Origin: Mariannaea sp. PMI_226
Lineage: Eukaryota; Ascomycota; Sordariomycetes; Hypocreales; Nectriaceae
NCBI GenBank assembly: GCA_024336345.1
Contig: JANFOG010000009.1
Coordinates: 372,001 to 436,000, forward strand
DNA: 64,000 bases
Direction: 5' to 3'
This document shows, piece by piece, positions 10,469 through 21,352 of this stretch. Made by a program: the position numbers and the translations under genes. Within the stretch, counting starts at the first letter, position 1. Each line of letters opens with the position of its first letter. The notes beneath the pieces were generated by a model. The model was not told the DNA's origin, did not search any database, and saw only the letters and a list, made by a program, of their open reading frames with translations.

Positions 10469-12690
10469 AAGAGAGAAAGAATAAATGGTAAAGGATAAAG
10501 GAGTAGAAATGAATAAAAAGTCGACCATTCTCCGGTTTCGTCCGCTGAGTTTTTATTTTAGAAGGATGGCAGATCTCTCTTACTTATTGAATCAGGCCTT
10601 GGAAATATAGGGCCAATTATGTTTAGGCCAAATTTAGAGATAGAAAAAAGATGTTTGCACACGTATTTCAACACTTATTCATGCGAGAATGACGGCAACG
10701 GTAAACGTAGAAGGATCCAGTCGAGGTTCTTTCAAGTTCTGATCGAGCTTACCAAACGTAGTCTTATGGGAGGTTAAGTACTTCAAATATAAATGTAGGA
10801 TGTATTGTTGACTTGTATGATCAGTATTTTGGGTACAGCAGCCGCCGAGAACCATCGTGGAGAGATAATGAAGGAACTCTCAATACACTGATCTATGACT
10901 TTCGCACCAATGCTGTTTGTTGGTACGAAGGTGGACTGTCCCCAAGGTGTGCAGCGGGCAGGTGATAACAGGATGGATGAGATCAGGTGCTATACGGTCA
11001 GCTTCTCAGGGTTTGTGTGAACATCGGCAATGACCTCCATGGAACATCATAATGGTTGCGGCTGAAGAAGGGCTGAGGCGCTTCCTCAGTCTAGATCACA
11101 ACGCTGGTCAAAGATACTAGCCCTATTCGCGGTGATGGTGTTGGGGCACAATAATGCAGGGAATATAAGAGGTGAATCATGTTGATTGGCTACAGGTATT
11201 CAATGAACTAACCGTCTGTTCCGAGAGCTGGAGCTGAACATTTGAGGCCAAGAGAGCACCAAGAGATGCGGAGAAAGATCGCTCCGAGAGCTAGTTTAGC
11301 AGCGATTTGGCTGTTCAGGACTGGGGAGCTGGTGCATGGTTTAATTGCCCGCATTCCGAGACTCCGAGTCTCTATCCGTCCAATAAAAGATTTAGCAACT
11401 GTTGACCACGGCACTGCTGGATTAAACTTAATCAGATGCTTGTTGAGCTTCAGTTAAAACATGGGTGGAGGTGACCACTCAGTCGGCCACCTATGCATCA
11501 TGATTGGAACCACGGGGGAGTGATCGCCGGCCCAAACAGAGATGCCCTCGTATTTGCGGAGTCGGTTGCCTTGCTAATGCAGCCTTAAAACAAAGCAACG
11601 CCACAGCAATACTGGGGAAATCTTGGCCCAACGAGATATCTCTAATGTCCTCCAGGGCTGAGATGTCCACGGATGGAGGAAGTCAGGGCAGAAACATCCG
11701 TGCATACTCACGATGCAATGCATGATCGAGACACGTTCCAAGGGACGCCACCGACAACACGAAACGCTTCTCATGCTGGCAGACCAATTGGTGGCTTTCA
11801 ATAGTTCGTATGCAGGCGGTCATTCATGTTCGAGGATACTCTAGGACTATCAAGAAATTTGATTATTGAAACAAGTCAATCCCGTGGATAGCACGACCGT
11901 TGACTAATTAATCTGGAAGCAGCCTGGATCATAGCAGTAAGTTGGCAAGCGATTACCGAATAATGCGATGGTTCACGATGCCCTCAATTTCGCCGTTGAG
12001 CCGACAATACTCTAATCCTCTTTGACCACTCTCTTGGAAGGCGGGTGGCGTTTCAAGCTTCCACTAGACAGGGCCAGAACACCTCAACCTGCATCGGCTT
12101 CCTCTTAGTCCCTCAGTAGCCTGTAGCTCCTCTTCAGCTGTGAGGAGAGTGCGTTGTAAGGCCCTATAGCTATGGTTGGCTTCCTCCACGCTACCTCAGC
12201 CTAGCTCATCATTGGTCCCGCCCTACATGTCAATACCTGAAATGACCACTCACAACAGACGTGGCACATTGGGCTGAGGGTGTATCCCACTGTACGGAGG
12301 ATTTCTGGCCCGCATGGAATAGAGCTGGACCGTATGGGCTCTGCTTATTACCCTTATTACCAATGCAGTGCGAGGAGTCAGCTAATCAGTAAGACAACAA
12401 CTTACCACTCGGCCTGCTTTCCCAAAATCAAGCTACTCAGTATCTAGCTTCAGTGTTTGTGGTGGCTTGTGTTTAGTACTGAATCCAATGGGTCGAGACT
12501 CATCTTGCTTCTCACCTGCAGGACGATCCGTCCTTTCGATCGGGACGTGAAAACCGAAGAGAACTATATATTGAAGCCGTCTGGCGCCGTTCTTGTTGAC
12601 AAGATGACATTCTGATTAATTAAACTCAATAAGCATAAAAGAGAACCTCCGGATCTGACAATACACTACTCGGTTTCTTGATCAGGCGTC
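10469..12690. other. 2.2-kb spacer without a recognisable gene
   Basis: Mixed-composition non-coding sequence. A short inverted repeat (CTCCTC 12127-12132 and GAGGAG 12142-12147, 9-nt loop) is present. The final 130 bp form the promoter of the beta-helix gene. No ORF resembles a protein family I know. Confidence 0.45.
12565..12572 (+). promoter_or_regulatory. TATA-like element of the beta-helix gene
   Basis: TATATATT lies about 120 bp upstream of the ATG at 12691, a reasonable core-promoter position for a fungal gene. Motif evidence only. Confidence 0.3.
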
Positions 12691-13966
12691 ATGAAGCTCA
12701 CAGCGGTGCTCGCAAATGCCTTCATTGGCCTAGCGGTCGCCAATCCATTTTCAGAGATCGGTGGTGATGCTGGTCTAGAAGGTCAGTCAAGGAGTTTTGC
12801 TAGGCCAACCCCCCACTGTAAAATTATTCTGACTCTCCGCAGCACGCAACAGCTACGGCAGATGCAAATACAAGGATCAGCGCTGCTGTCAGTATCAGGA
12901 CAGGGACTTTGAGGGAGGCCGGGACTACCCCAATGGGGATAGCCATCAGTACGGACGTACCATCTACGTCAAGCACGGGAAGAGCATCCAGAGAGCCATC
13001 AACTCTGCTTCTCGAGGAGATCGCATCGTTGTTGCGGCTGGCACATACAGTGAGCAGCTCACCATCAAAACGGACGGCATTCAGCTCATCGGCCACAATG
13101 CTGTGCTTGTCCCCCCCAAATCGCCAGTTCAGAACAAATGCTCAGGTCTGGTCGGTCCTGGTTCTCAAGCTGGTATCTGCATCACTGGGTCTGGCGTTGA
13201 GCTGACCAAGTTCGTGACTGAGCACCGCAGAGTCAGCTCCGTGAAGCAGCCAGTCAAGAACGTCGTGGTCACCGGCTTCCAAGTCAACAAGTTCTCCGGT
13301 GTCAACGTCGCAGTGGTTGGGGCCGTAGGCGTTCTAGTCACCAAGAACACACTGACGGATGCTGGAGCATACGGAGGGCTTACGCTGGGCTCATTCAACA
13401 CGGTCTTCAAAGAGAATGTAGTCACAACGACAAAGGAGGTCGGCTTCGTTGGCATATGCATGGACAATAAATCCGGTGTTCTTGTTACCAACAATGATGT
13501 TTCTAACCAGTTCATTGGCCTCTGTGTCCAAACCGCCAAGGCAGATGTCGAATACAACAAGGTGTCCACGAGCTGCGTTGGTGTCTACGTGGACCCTGGC
13601 GTCAACGGAGCCAAGGTTCGCCACAACCACATCGTCGGCTTCAATCCTATTTGCGGACAGTTTAATGTCGGCATCATTCTCGATGGCCCTATCAAAACCA
13701 AAGTCCTGGATAATGTCATCGAAGGACAGAAGACTGGCAAGAGCATCGGAATTTTCCTCGGTGACAACACATGTGTTGTCAAACCCCCAGACCAGCTATC
13801 TCTCTCTTGCATTGTTCTGGGTCACGCAGCTACTGCGTCAGGCAACATTATTCTCCGCAACAAGCTGACCAACAATGACTTGGATATCCAAAATAAGAGC
13901 AAGGGGAAGGGCAACGTGATCGCTTGCAATAGTTGTTCGACACCGGCCAAGTATTGCAAGCACTAA
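12691..13966 (+). CDS. Secreted right-handed beta-helix (pectin-lyase-fold) protein
   Basis: Predicted extracellular protein of about 404 residues. Exons: 12691-12781 and 12843-13966 (intron 12782-12842, GTCAGT donor). The N-terminus is a signal peptide (MKLTAVLANAFIGLAVA, cleavage before Asn). The mature protein begins with a short Cys-containing segment (CKYKDQRCC). It continues with SIQRAINSASRGDRIVVAAGTYSEQL, the start typical of periplasmic copper-binding/pectin-lyase-fold proteins. Repeated short strands then carry a V-x-V/N-N ladder (VLVTKNTL, VFKENVV, VLVTNNDVS, VEYNKVS, VRHNHIVG, VLDNVIEG, ILRNKLTNN), which is the parallel beta-helix. Cys residues near the C-terminus may form disulfides. 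I see no clear catalytic signature that would assign it to a polysaccharide lyase or glycoside hydrolase family, so the substrate is unknown. Secretion and fold are well supported. Confidence 0.8.
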
Positions 13967-14854
13967 AGTGTTTATGAATGAAAGGATCTGAGGTCTGGAA
14001 TCCTGAATCCAAGTTCCGAAAAGCAGTGTGATACTTTGAGTGATGCAATTGGGAGGTCGAAACGCTAGGCAGATATCCAAGACGATTGGTTTACTTGTTT
14101 CATGTACATAGTAGTGACTCGAGCACTTGGTTTCTCTTTATTCTGAAGCCTGAGATTGCAAGCAGGCGCTAAACAGGAAGCAACTATGGAGGTATTTACG
14201 AAAAGAGAGATTGAATGATCAATTTGCCATTGTAGCGGCGCGTGCCAAAGTGACCCTGGTTACGAATATGAGCGTTAAGAACAGGGAGGGACTTCATTCT
14301 GCCTATGCAACTTAGTAACTATCAAGTGTGCATAATGTAGGTAGCTGCAAGCTCTTTAGACCAGAGGGATATGTTTTAGTAGACAAGAAGGGCCTCGTTT
14401 TATTAGTTTCTCATCAAGTGCATCACATTAAACATTCTATTCCGCCCAATGCTGCATAAGAGATATATCTTTCATCATATTTATTGTAGATCGGATGGGC
14501 CCTAGGGCAGACTCAGTGGACCTATGACTTGATTATTTCTTCATCTTGTGCTTGCAAATTCATTCTTTGTACGTGCAGCACCTGGTAACAGTTCGGTTTA
14601 TATGATGGCACAAGACAATTCCTGTCGAATTACTGGAAGCCCAGGGTAGAGCAGAGCCGATATCGATATGCTTCGTGTTGTAGAGGTTAATTAAAGTATT
14701 TTTAATTGAGCTTTGGTTGATTAATTGCTAAAATTCTCATCATCGTTGATTATCCTCACATCGCTCGAGAGAGACAGAGTGACAGTAACTATCACCAGCG
14801 CAACGCACGCATATTGGCCCTCATATGTTTTGCAAGGTTAGGACATTCTACATA
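13967..14854. other. Convergent 3' spacer
   Basis: 888 bp between the stop codons of two convergent genes. AT-rich, with short T and A tracts (around 14690-14740) that could serve polyadenylation. No gene seen. Confidence 0.5.
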
Positions 14855-16412
14855 CTAGGCCTCGGCTTTCCAATGATGTAGTGCTGCAGGGTGATCTGCT
14901 GGAGGCCTCGCCACGCCCTTCCGGCCATAAAGATTCTCCCTGTAGGTACCACCATCCACTGCATAGTCGTCCCAGAATAGACCTCTTTGTCTCAGAACAG
15001 GTAGCAGGTCGGAAATGACCTCCTCAAAGGAGCCGGGAAATAGGGCATATGCCAAGTTGAAACCATCAACGTCCGCTTCAGCCACCCATCTCTCCATTTC
15101 ATCAGCGATACGCTCAGGCGTGCCAACGACAGTCGCACCCAAGCCGCCGACCTTGATGTGGTTGGCAACAGTATGCTTAGTCCATTTCGGGACACCAGGC
15201 AAGGACTTGGACCAGGCTTCGACAGCAGAGCGGATTGCGTTGGACTCGACATATCGAAGCTCCTCGTCATCGCCATATTGAGCAAGATCAATACCGGTCC
15301 AGCCTCCGAACAACGCCAGGGCGCCATCTTCGGATCCATAGCTTACATACTCCTCATATTTAGCCTGAGCCTCTTCTTGAGTCTTTCCAATGATGGGGCA
15401 GAACATGGCCAGGAACTTGATCGAAGCGGGGTCTCGTCCGTGATGTTCCTTGGCCAGGGACCGGACTTCAGCGATATTCTTCGCAATGACAGCGGGACTG
15501 TGCCCAGCAACGAAAATGGCCTCAGCATGCTTTGCAGCAAAGTTTTTACCAGCCCTGGAGGTGCCTGCCTGCATAATCACAGGGGTCCGCTGAGGCGACG
15601 GCTCGCAAATGTGAGGACCTGGGACAGTGTAGTACTTCCCCGTGTGGTTTATCAGCCTGACCAAGGCTGGGTCTGTGTAAATGCCCTTCTGGCGGTCTAA
15701 CTTGACTGCGTCATCTCTCCAAGATGATTGCCTATATTGCTTACGTGTTACTCAAAGAGAATCGATCGAAATGTCATTTCAGGTTGCGTACCATAGTTTG
15801 TAAGTCACATCGACATATTCCTCGGCGATAGCATATCGCTCGTCGTGGCTTGGTTGCTCTGTATGACCCAAGTTTCTCGCAGCTGAGTCCAAATAGCCAG
15901 TCACAATGTTCCAACCTAAGCGACCTCCGGTAAGATGATCCACCGTGCTCAGGCGCCGTGCCAAGTGGTACGGCTGCTCATAAGTGGTGGCAACGGTGAC
16001 GCCAAATCCAATATTTTTCGTTGCAGCAGCCATAGCTGGAACAATAGCGAGAGGTTCATTTACTGGCCATTGAGCACCCGAAACAATGGCAGGGTCTGGG
16101 TTCTTTGGGCCCTTGTAGACATCATACGAGCCCTACGTATGTAAGCGTCAGAAGAAAACTCGATCGCTTGCAAGTCTCCGAATGATTAGCACTTACAAGT
16201 ACATCTGCGATGAAGATGCCGTGGAACTTCCCCTTCTCAAGTGTCTGAGCAAGTTTCACCCAATGTGAGATGCTGTTGAATTCCCACGAGCGATCTTGTG
16301 GGTGCTGCCAGAGTCCAGGCGACTGATGTCCACTGCAAGACTCGACAAATGCATTGATGATCAATTGCTTTTTTGGCTTGTCAGAGCCTGAGTTTTCTGT
16401 AGCTGAAGTCAT
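14855..16412 (-). CDS. DszA/NtaA/SnaA-type FMN-dependent monooxygenase (luciferase-like)
   Basis: Two-component flavin monooxygenase of about 477 residues with the bacterial-luciferase TIM-barrel fold. Exons: 16197-16412, 15792-16132 and 14855-15731, with introns 16133-16196 and 15732-15791. The ATG at 16412 is the first methionine; the frame continues upstream only through non-ATG codons. Family features include the barrel start (LIINAFVE), the FIADVL|GSYDVYKGPKNPDP block across intron 1, and the long ITS-type helix around MAAATKNIGFGVTVATTYEQPY. Further downstream are GGRLGWNIVTGYLDSAARN, the SSWRDDAV segment after intron 2 and the QAGTSRAGKNFAAKHAEAIF strand. NtaA/SnaA/DszA enzymes use reduced FMN from a partner reductase to oxidise nitrilotriacetate, pristinamycin or dibenzothiophene sulfone. 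The gene faces away from a DszC-like gene, which argues for organosulfur oxidation. The actual substrate is inferred. Confidence 0.88.
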
Positions 16413-17452
16413 ATTGTCTGGTGTTTTTTTTTGTGCTTCACTTGATGTGGGCAACAGATTGGCCAATAAACTCAGGTCGAGTGTTGCAGCCTGCGGGGGA
16501 GAAATATCCTACCTTTACATGAACTGACAGCGGTTCACGACACCCCTGAGGATAGAATATGAGCCATCTACCGAGTTCGATTATCGGACGTATGAATCCA
16601 GGATTGCGCAATTCCTCGTGCCCCAATATGCCATCTTCCTGTAGGCGACTTTGGATTAATGCGGTTTTCCATATCGCGTGCTTTCAGGTGGATATGGCGT
16701 CCCTGGCTCCCCGCGTGCTTAGCCTTGTTCAACAAGACAAAACAGCTCAACATGACTTCGCAGAGGGATGTTTCTGGTGCGGGGTCTAGTTCAGCTGAGT
16801 ATTCAACGTTCATTCGAAGCGACGAACGGTAATTTAGGCCTTGAAGCATGTGCATAAACAAGTTTGCCTATATCGGAGATGATATTATCGATAAGAGAGA
16901 TATTATCTAGCTCACGGCTCTCGGGTGTCACTTTCACAACTACCGGAATAATCCGAACAAGCTCACCATCCTTATCCTGTAAGGCGTCAACGGCCTCCAA
17001 GACCTTCGGGACCCAATCACAGTCGCCGCTTGTTGATAAAGACTTAGCGGATGGCTACAGTATACAGGCATCGAACCATGGCACAACCCTAGTGGCTGAG
17101 CTATTATCGACTTACACCATCAGCTGCACAAGCTCGTCATGGCTATCCAATATGATTTGCGACTTTTTTTATGACCCTTCTAGAGACTGTAAAGACTTCC
17201 CGAGTCCATGTAATTGGAGTTCACGCTGCCCATGTACACAATAATAACGAGATAGTGACCTGGGGAAACGCAATATGATCTTCTCAGGCCGTTAAACCTG
17301 TGCTTTGCAACGCTGATATAAAACCAGTGGTCTACAATTCTAAACCGTAGCATTAACATTGACCATTCTGTATCGCATATTGATCCATATTTCAAGAAAT
17401 CAAGCATTGTTTTTAATCCAAATTTACCACCTGAGTTCGAGATTTTTATTCA
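16413..17452. promoter_or_regulatory. Divergent promoter of the DszA-like/DszC-like pair
   Basis: 1.04 kb shared 5' region. It contains a CGG-N6-CCG inverted pair (16944-16955). It also has a partial match (8 of 10) to the fungal Cys-3/MetR consensus ATGRYRYCAT at 16694-16703 (ATGGCGTCCC). A minus-strand open stretch at about 16803-17060 lacks any ATG upstream of its first half and joins no exon in phase, so I leave it uncalled. Confidence 0.45.
16944..16955. promoter_or_regulatory. Candidate CGG-N6-CCG site
   Basis: CGGaataatCCG is an inverted CGG pair with a 6-bp spacer, a layout bound by many Zn2Cys6 dimers. It sits in the promoter region of two oxidoreductase genes. Motif evidence only. 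Confidence 0.25.
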
Positions 17453-18926
17453 ATGACTGGAGAAACATTCGCCAGCTCAGACCCCGCGGTCTACAAGGAG
17501 TACGAAGCACAATGGTCGATCTTACCAAGTGATGAGGAAGGATGGATCCAACGAGCGAAAGATGTCGCGAACATCTTAAGAACAGATGTTGCTGTCAGGG
17601 AAAGGGAGAATAAGTCTCCAAAGGCTGAGGTAGCCTTATTGAAGCATTCTGGCTTGCTGAAGATCCTCGGCCCTTCCAAATATGGTGGCGGGGAGCAGCC
17701 ATGGACTGTTGGCTACCGGGTAATCCGTGAGGTTTCTAAAGGCGATGGGTGAGTATCCATGGTTGTGGCTTCAGGTTTGATACATTCCACTGACTAATAC
17801 CACCAGATCTATTGGAATGCTCCTGGGCTATCATTTAATCTGGTCCACTACAGCCAATATCTTTGGGTCTTCAGAGCAAGCCGACAGAGTCCAGAAAGAG
17901 ATTATCACCAACAACTACTACGTTGGGGGAGCTGTCAACCCCCGGGACAACGATCTCACCATCAAGCCTGAAGGCGACAAACTCATCTTTAATGGATTCA
18001 AAAACTTTAGCACTGGGGGCGTTATTTCTGATCTCACTGTCCTGGAGGGCGTTGTCGCTGATACTACCGATCACATCTTCGCAATCGTTTCAACGAACCA
18101 GCCCGGTATCCAATTCAAGCATAACTGGGACAATGTTGGTCTGCGACTGACAGAGTCGGGTGGGGTCAAGATTGACCATGTCGCCGTCCCTTGGAGCGAT
18201 GCACTTGGCTGGGATACTGAGAGCAAGAAACCCGATCCAAATATTTTGGGGGTTCCTCTCGCCAGCATCTTTCTGCCCATGTAAGTTCTTATGCAGCATA
18301 AGATATTCCTGGAATGGGGCTAATGTGGCATAAACAGTGTTCAACTGAACTTTGCCAATTTCTACATTGGCATTGCCTGGGGTGCTCTCGAGTTCGCTGC
18401 AGAATACACCCGGAAGAATACCAGAGCCTGGCCGTACGGCGGTGATGTACGCTTTCCCTTCCCTATAAGTAACAAATCTTTTGCTGGTGGCGCCTAACGA
18501 AGAATGAATCAACAGAACAAGGAGAAAGCAGAAGATGAATTTTATATCCTTCAAACTTATGGCAACTTCTACGCGCATCTGCGAGCAGCCACTGCCCTAG
18601 CTGACAAAGCCAATGCCGAAGCTGCTCGACTCTATGGAAAGTATGCCAATTCTGAGAACCGGGCGAAGTTTACTGCAGAGGAGCGCGGAGAATTTGCGGA
18701 ATGGGTTGCCAGCACCAAGGTGGTGGCGACTGAAACTAGCTTGCGTGTCACGGCAGGCGTTTTTGAGGCGACTGGATCCAGATCAACGGCAGCGAAGGTT
18801 GGTCTGGATCGGTTTTGGAGGGATGTTCGAACTCATACTCTTCATGACCCTGTTGCCTATAAGAACAGGGAACAGGGTAGGTATTACTTACTGGGAGAAA
18901 TTCCTGAGCCTACCTGGTATACTTGA
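17453..18926 (+). CDS. DszC/SfnB-like flavin monooxygenase (acyl-CoA dehydrogenase fold)
   Basis: Protein of about 429 residues with the acyl-CoA dehydrogenase fold. Exons: 17453-17748, 17807-18280, 18338-18446 and 18516-18926, all GT-AG with continuous phase. The N-terminal helical part (AEVALLKHSGLLKILGPSKYGG) and the SIGMLLGYHL segment resemble DszC, the dibenzothiophene monooxygenase, and the SfnB sulfur-acquisition oxidoreductases more than genuine acyl-CoA dehydrogenases. So does the beta-domain block GFKNFSTGGVISDLTVLEGV. The C-terminal helical domain (RVTAGVFEATGSRSTAAKVGLDRFWRDVRTHTLHDP) ends with the RDVRTHTLHDP motif typical of this subgroup. In bacteria such enzymes use reduced flavin to S-oxidise organosulfur compounds. 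It is divergent from the DszA-like gene, so the two proteins may act in sequence (sulfide/sulfone oxidation, then C-S cleavage). No flavin reductase is visible in the window. Confidence 0.85.
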
Positions 18927-19950
18927 GAAAAATAATGTCTCCCTGGAGACCTCATTAGTGAGGGTTTGTATCACAAATTCCAAAAAGGCCATGAATAAGA
19001 CACACCCCGGCTGTGTGAACTGCCACCAAACACCCTATATCGCGCCAAAGATGTTTGGAGTTTGCTAGTGGGCCTTCTTCAACCGTAAAAGATGATTCTT
19101 TACTGTCTCGCATCACCATATATAATTTAAACTGCTTATTGTCCTCATTTTTGCCACTCATGACATATTGAAAGTGGGGAGCAAATCCATTTGATTCCAT
19201 AACCTCGCCAATAATGAGATAAGTAAGGGTACTTCTCTACACGTCTGAACTCGTAGCTAGACAGCAATGGTTCTCTCCTTATAGCAGGTCTATGGCTATA
19301 TTTCATGAATTCACTGCTGAGTTCTCATATACCCGACTCCAAGGTTGTGCGAGCACTAGTTGCAAAGGGTAGCACAGCATCTTGGAGGATCTCTGGTGGG
19401 CCTGGTAGAGTTGGCTCCAGCCACTGCTTAAGAAAAAGATGAAGTATTTACCCACAGGCAATTCCACCGGATGTTTACTGCTAAACAGTAGGTACATACT
19501 CTCTTCTAGTTAGTAGTCTATTCCCACCCAAGCAACAGCAGAGTTGGTGTGAGATCTAGGCAACCGCTGCTGCCTGGCTTTCTGTGACTCCCGCCAACTT
19601 AGGGGCGGACCGTTGCATACATCCATTAGTAATGGAAAATTCCCTCACTGGTTGTGAAGTGGGACGATTATATTAAATGCTGACTCGACTAAGAGAGAAA
19701 CCCGGTTGGTTGGACCTGACTACAGCATCCAAATGATCATTATACCTTTCTCGCAATGTCGCTGCACATTCTGGAATCAAAGTACTAACAATCCATTTCA
19801 TTGAATTCACCAATTGATTATTCACTAACATTTGAGTAGCACGTCGTCCATCGTGGACAATGATACGACGCCTACACCACTGCCTTTCAATAACGGTGCG
19901 ATCCTGGATATCATAACTCCTGACGGTACGAAGTTGCAAGCTGTCATATC
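18927..19950. other. 1-kb spacer without a recognisable gene
   Basis: 3' flank of the DszC-like gene and 5' flank of the kinase-like gene. AT-rich in places. No convincing ORF, RNA gene or repeat found. Confidence 0.45.
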
Positions 19951-20910
19951 ATGCTTGATCTCGCTAACCATGTCCCCGTCCTGGAGGTGATTTTAAAGGC
20001 TCCGGGTATGGATGATCAGAATGGCATCCTAAAGCTCTACGATCCGCGCTTTGGCTATACTCGGGAACGTTCATATAGCAACACCATTCGAAATCCCCAC
20101 TCGCCAAAAAATGAAGCAGCATGGATACATTACATCTCCTCCGGTCTAGCCATGCCCAAGCTCATGCAGCTCCAGTACAGAGATGATCTGAGAAAGCCAT
20201 CATTTGTTGGCAAGACCGATGACCATGAGGAGAATCGACAAGGGAGAACCAGCGGTAAGGTAGCCCCAAAGTCTGAGTTGGAACGGCTTGGCGAGTTTGA
20301 GTGCAAGGTTTTTTATTCCACCCAAAAACAGTTTATAACAGAACTTCGGGCCTACCAGGACTTGAGAGGACTGCAGGGTCGACACCTTGCAAAGTTCGCC
20401 ATTTCTGTCACTTGGCATGGCAGATCTGTGCCTACAGGCCTGCCAGCTCGCTACTTTCAAGTTCCTGGCATTATCCTAGAGCATATTCGCGGGTTTCCAC
20501 TTCAGGAGCTTGTTACAAGAGTACCAGAAAAATTAGAGGTCTGGCAAGAGATTACCCAAACTGCGATCGACTTGACAGCGGAGATTAATAGTCATGGTGT
20601 CTTTCATAATGACTGCCACCCAAAGAACTTTCTCGTAGTCGATCTGGGCACGGGGAAATACCAACCCTATCTCTTGGACTTTGCCAAAGCCCAATTTCGA
20701 TCAGATTTTAGGGATACACTAGACGAAAAGGATCGGGGTGGGTATCTGTGGAACTTGCAAGACGGACGAGATGGGTGTCAGATTGGGTACATTATGGGCG
20801 CCGTCATCCACCGAGCTACCAAAAGGCATCTTGTCATTAGATTCCCATTCCGGAATTGCCAAACACTTGTCGGTGCGAATGGACAAAGTGGACGAGATTT
20901 GGAGGACTAG
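19951..20910 (+). CDS. Protein-kinase-like fold protein (fungal PK-like)
   Basis: About 319 residues, read as one exon. The ATG at 19951 follows an in-frame TGA, so the start is bounded. An N-lobe-like strand pair with the candidate ATP lysine (VILKAP, then GILKLYD) opens the protein. The catalytic loop is HNDCHPKN (His219, Asp221, Asn226), and LLDFAKA (Asp243) replaces the usual DFG. This pattern is common in fungal aminoglycoside-phosphotransferase/RIO-like and 'protein kinase-like domain' proteins. The last 50 residues end abruptly after an IGYIM helix, while the +3 frame stays open to 21076 with IAKHLSVRMDKVDEIW. The C-terminus may therefore be altered by an unrecognised intron or a frameshift. 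Substrate and activity are unknown. The kinase-like core is clear; the gene's end is uncertain. Confidence 0.6.
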   Translation: MLDLANHVPVLEVILKAPGMDDQNGILKLYDPRFGYTRERSYSNTIRNPHSPKNEAAWIHYISSGLAMPKLMQLQYRDDLRKPSFVGKTDDHEENRQGRTSGKVAPKSELERLGEFECKVFYSTQKQFITELRAYQDLRGLQGRHLAKFAISVTWHGRSVPTGLPARYFQVPGIILEHIRGFPLQELVTRVPEKLEVWQEITQTAIDLTAEINSHGVFHNDCHPKNFLVVDLGTGKYQPYLLDFAKAQFRSDFRDTLDEKDRGGYLWNLQDGRDGCQIGYIMGAVIHRATKRHLVIRFPFRNCQTLVGANGQSGRDLED

Positions 20911-21352
20911 AAGAAACCTGGAATTTGACGCCTGTAAAGAGGTGGACACACCAGAATATCTCAAGACGGAGTCATTTATTTCAACTCAATACAGCATACA
21001 ATCTCCATTAAGAAAAACGACTCTATTTAATACTCAACTGACCTGTATTGCTCTTATAGATTTCTGTAGCAAATAAAGTAACACAAACGCATAGATTTTT
21101 TTAATATATTTCTTCTTTTCTTTTCTTCCCTTTTTTTTTTTTTTTGGCAAGAATAGCTTGTGGCACACAACGAAGCTCACGCAGATGATCACACATCGAA
21201 CGATTCACACCCTCCTTGGTTCATCTAGATGCGCCTCTTTCTGTCAATTATACTCTGGGTATTTATGACGCTGAAAATTATTGAGAGACACAGAAACCAT
21301 TTCTCCTGCAGAGTGTTTCATGTTCGTTACACTAATTATTCACATCTCCTGC
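20911..21352. other. 3' spacer with poly-T tract
   Basis: 442 bp between convergent genes, including a 15-nt T run (21131-21145) within a pyrimidine-rich stretch. The alternative reading frame of the kinase-like gene stays open to 21076. No separate gene seen. Confidence 0.45.

Noticed and set aside
12121..12150. CTCCTC/GAGGAG hairpin as a terminator or regulatory RNA
   Set aside because: Only 6-bp arms. Pol II genes do not use such terminators, and no context supports a function.
13165..13868. ORFs on both strands within the beta-helix gene
   Set aside because: Shadow frames produced by the repetitive, stop-poor beta-helix coding sequence.
16803..17060. Minus-strand open stretch with protein-like composition in the DszA/DszC promoter
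   Set aside because: No ATG in the first half, and no upstream exon joins in phase despite a GTAAGT...TAG pair nearby. No family recognised. At most a decayed exon.
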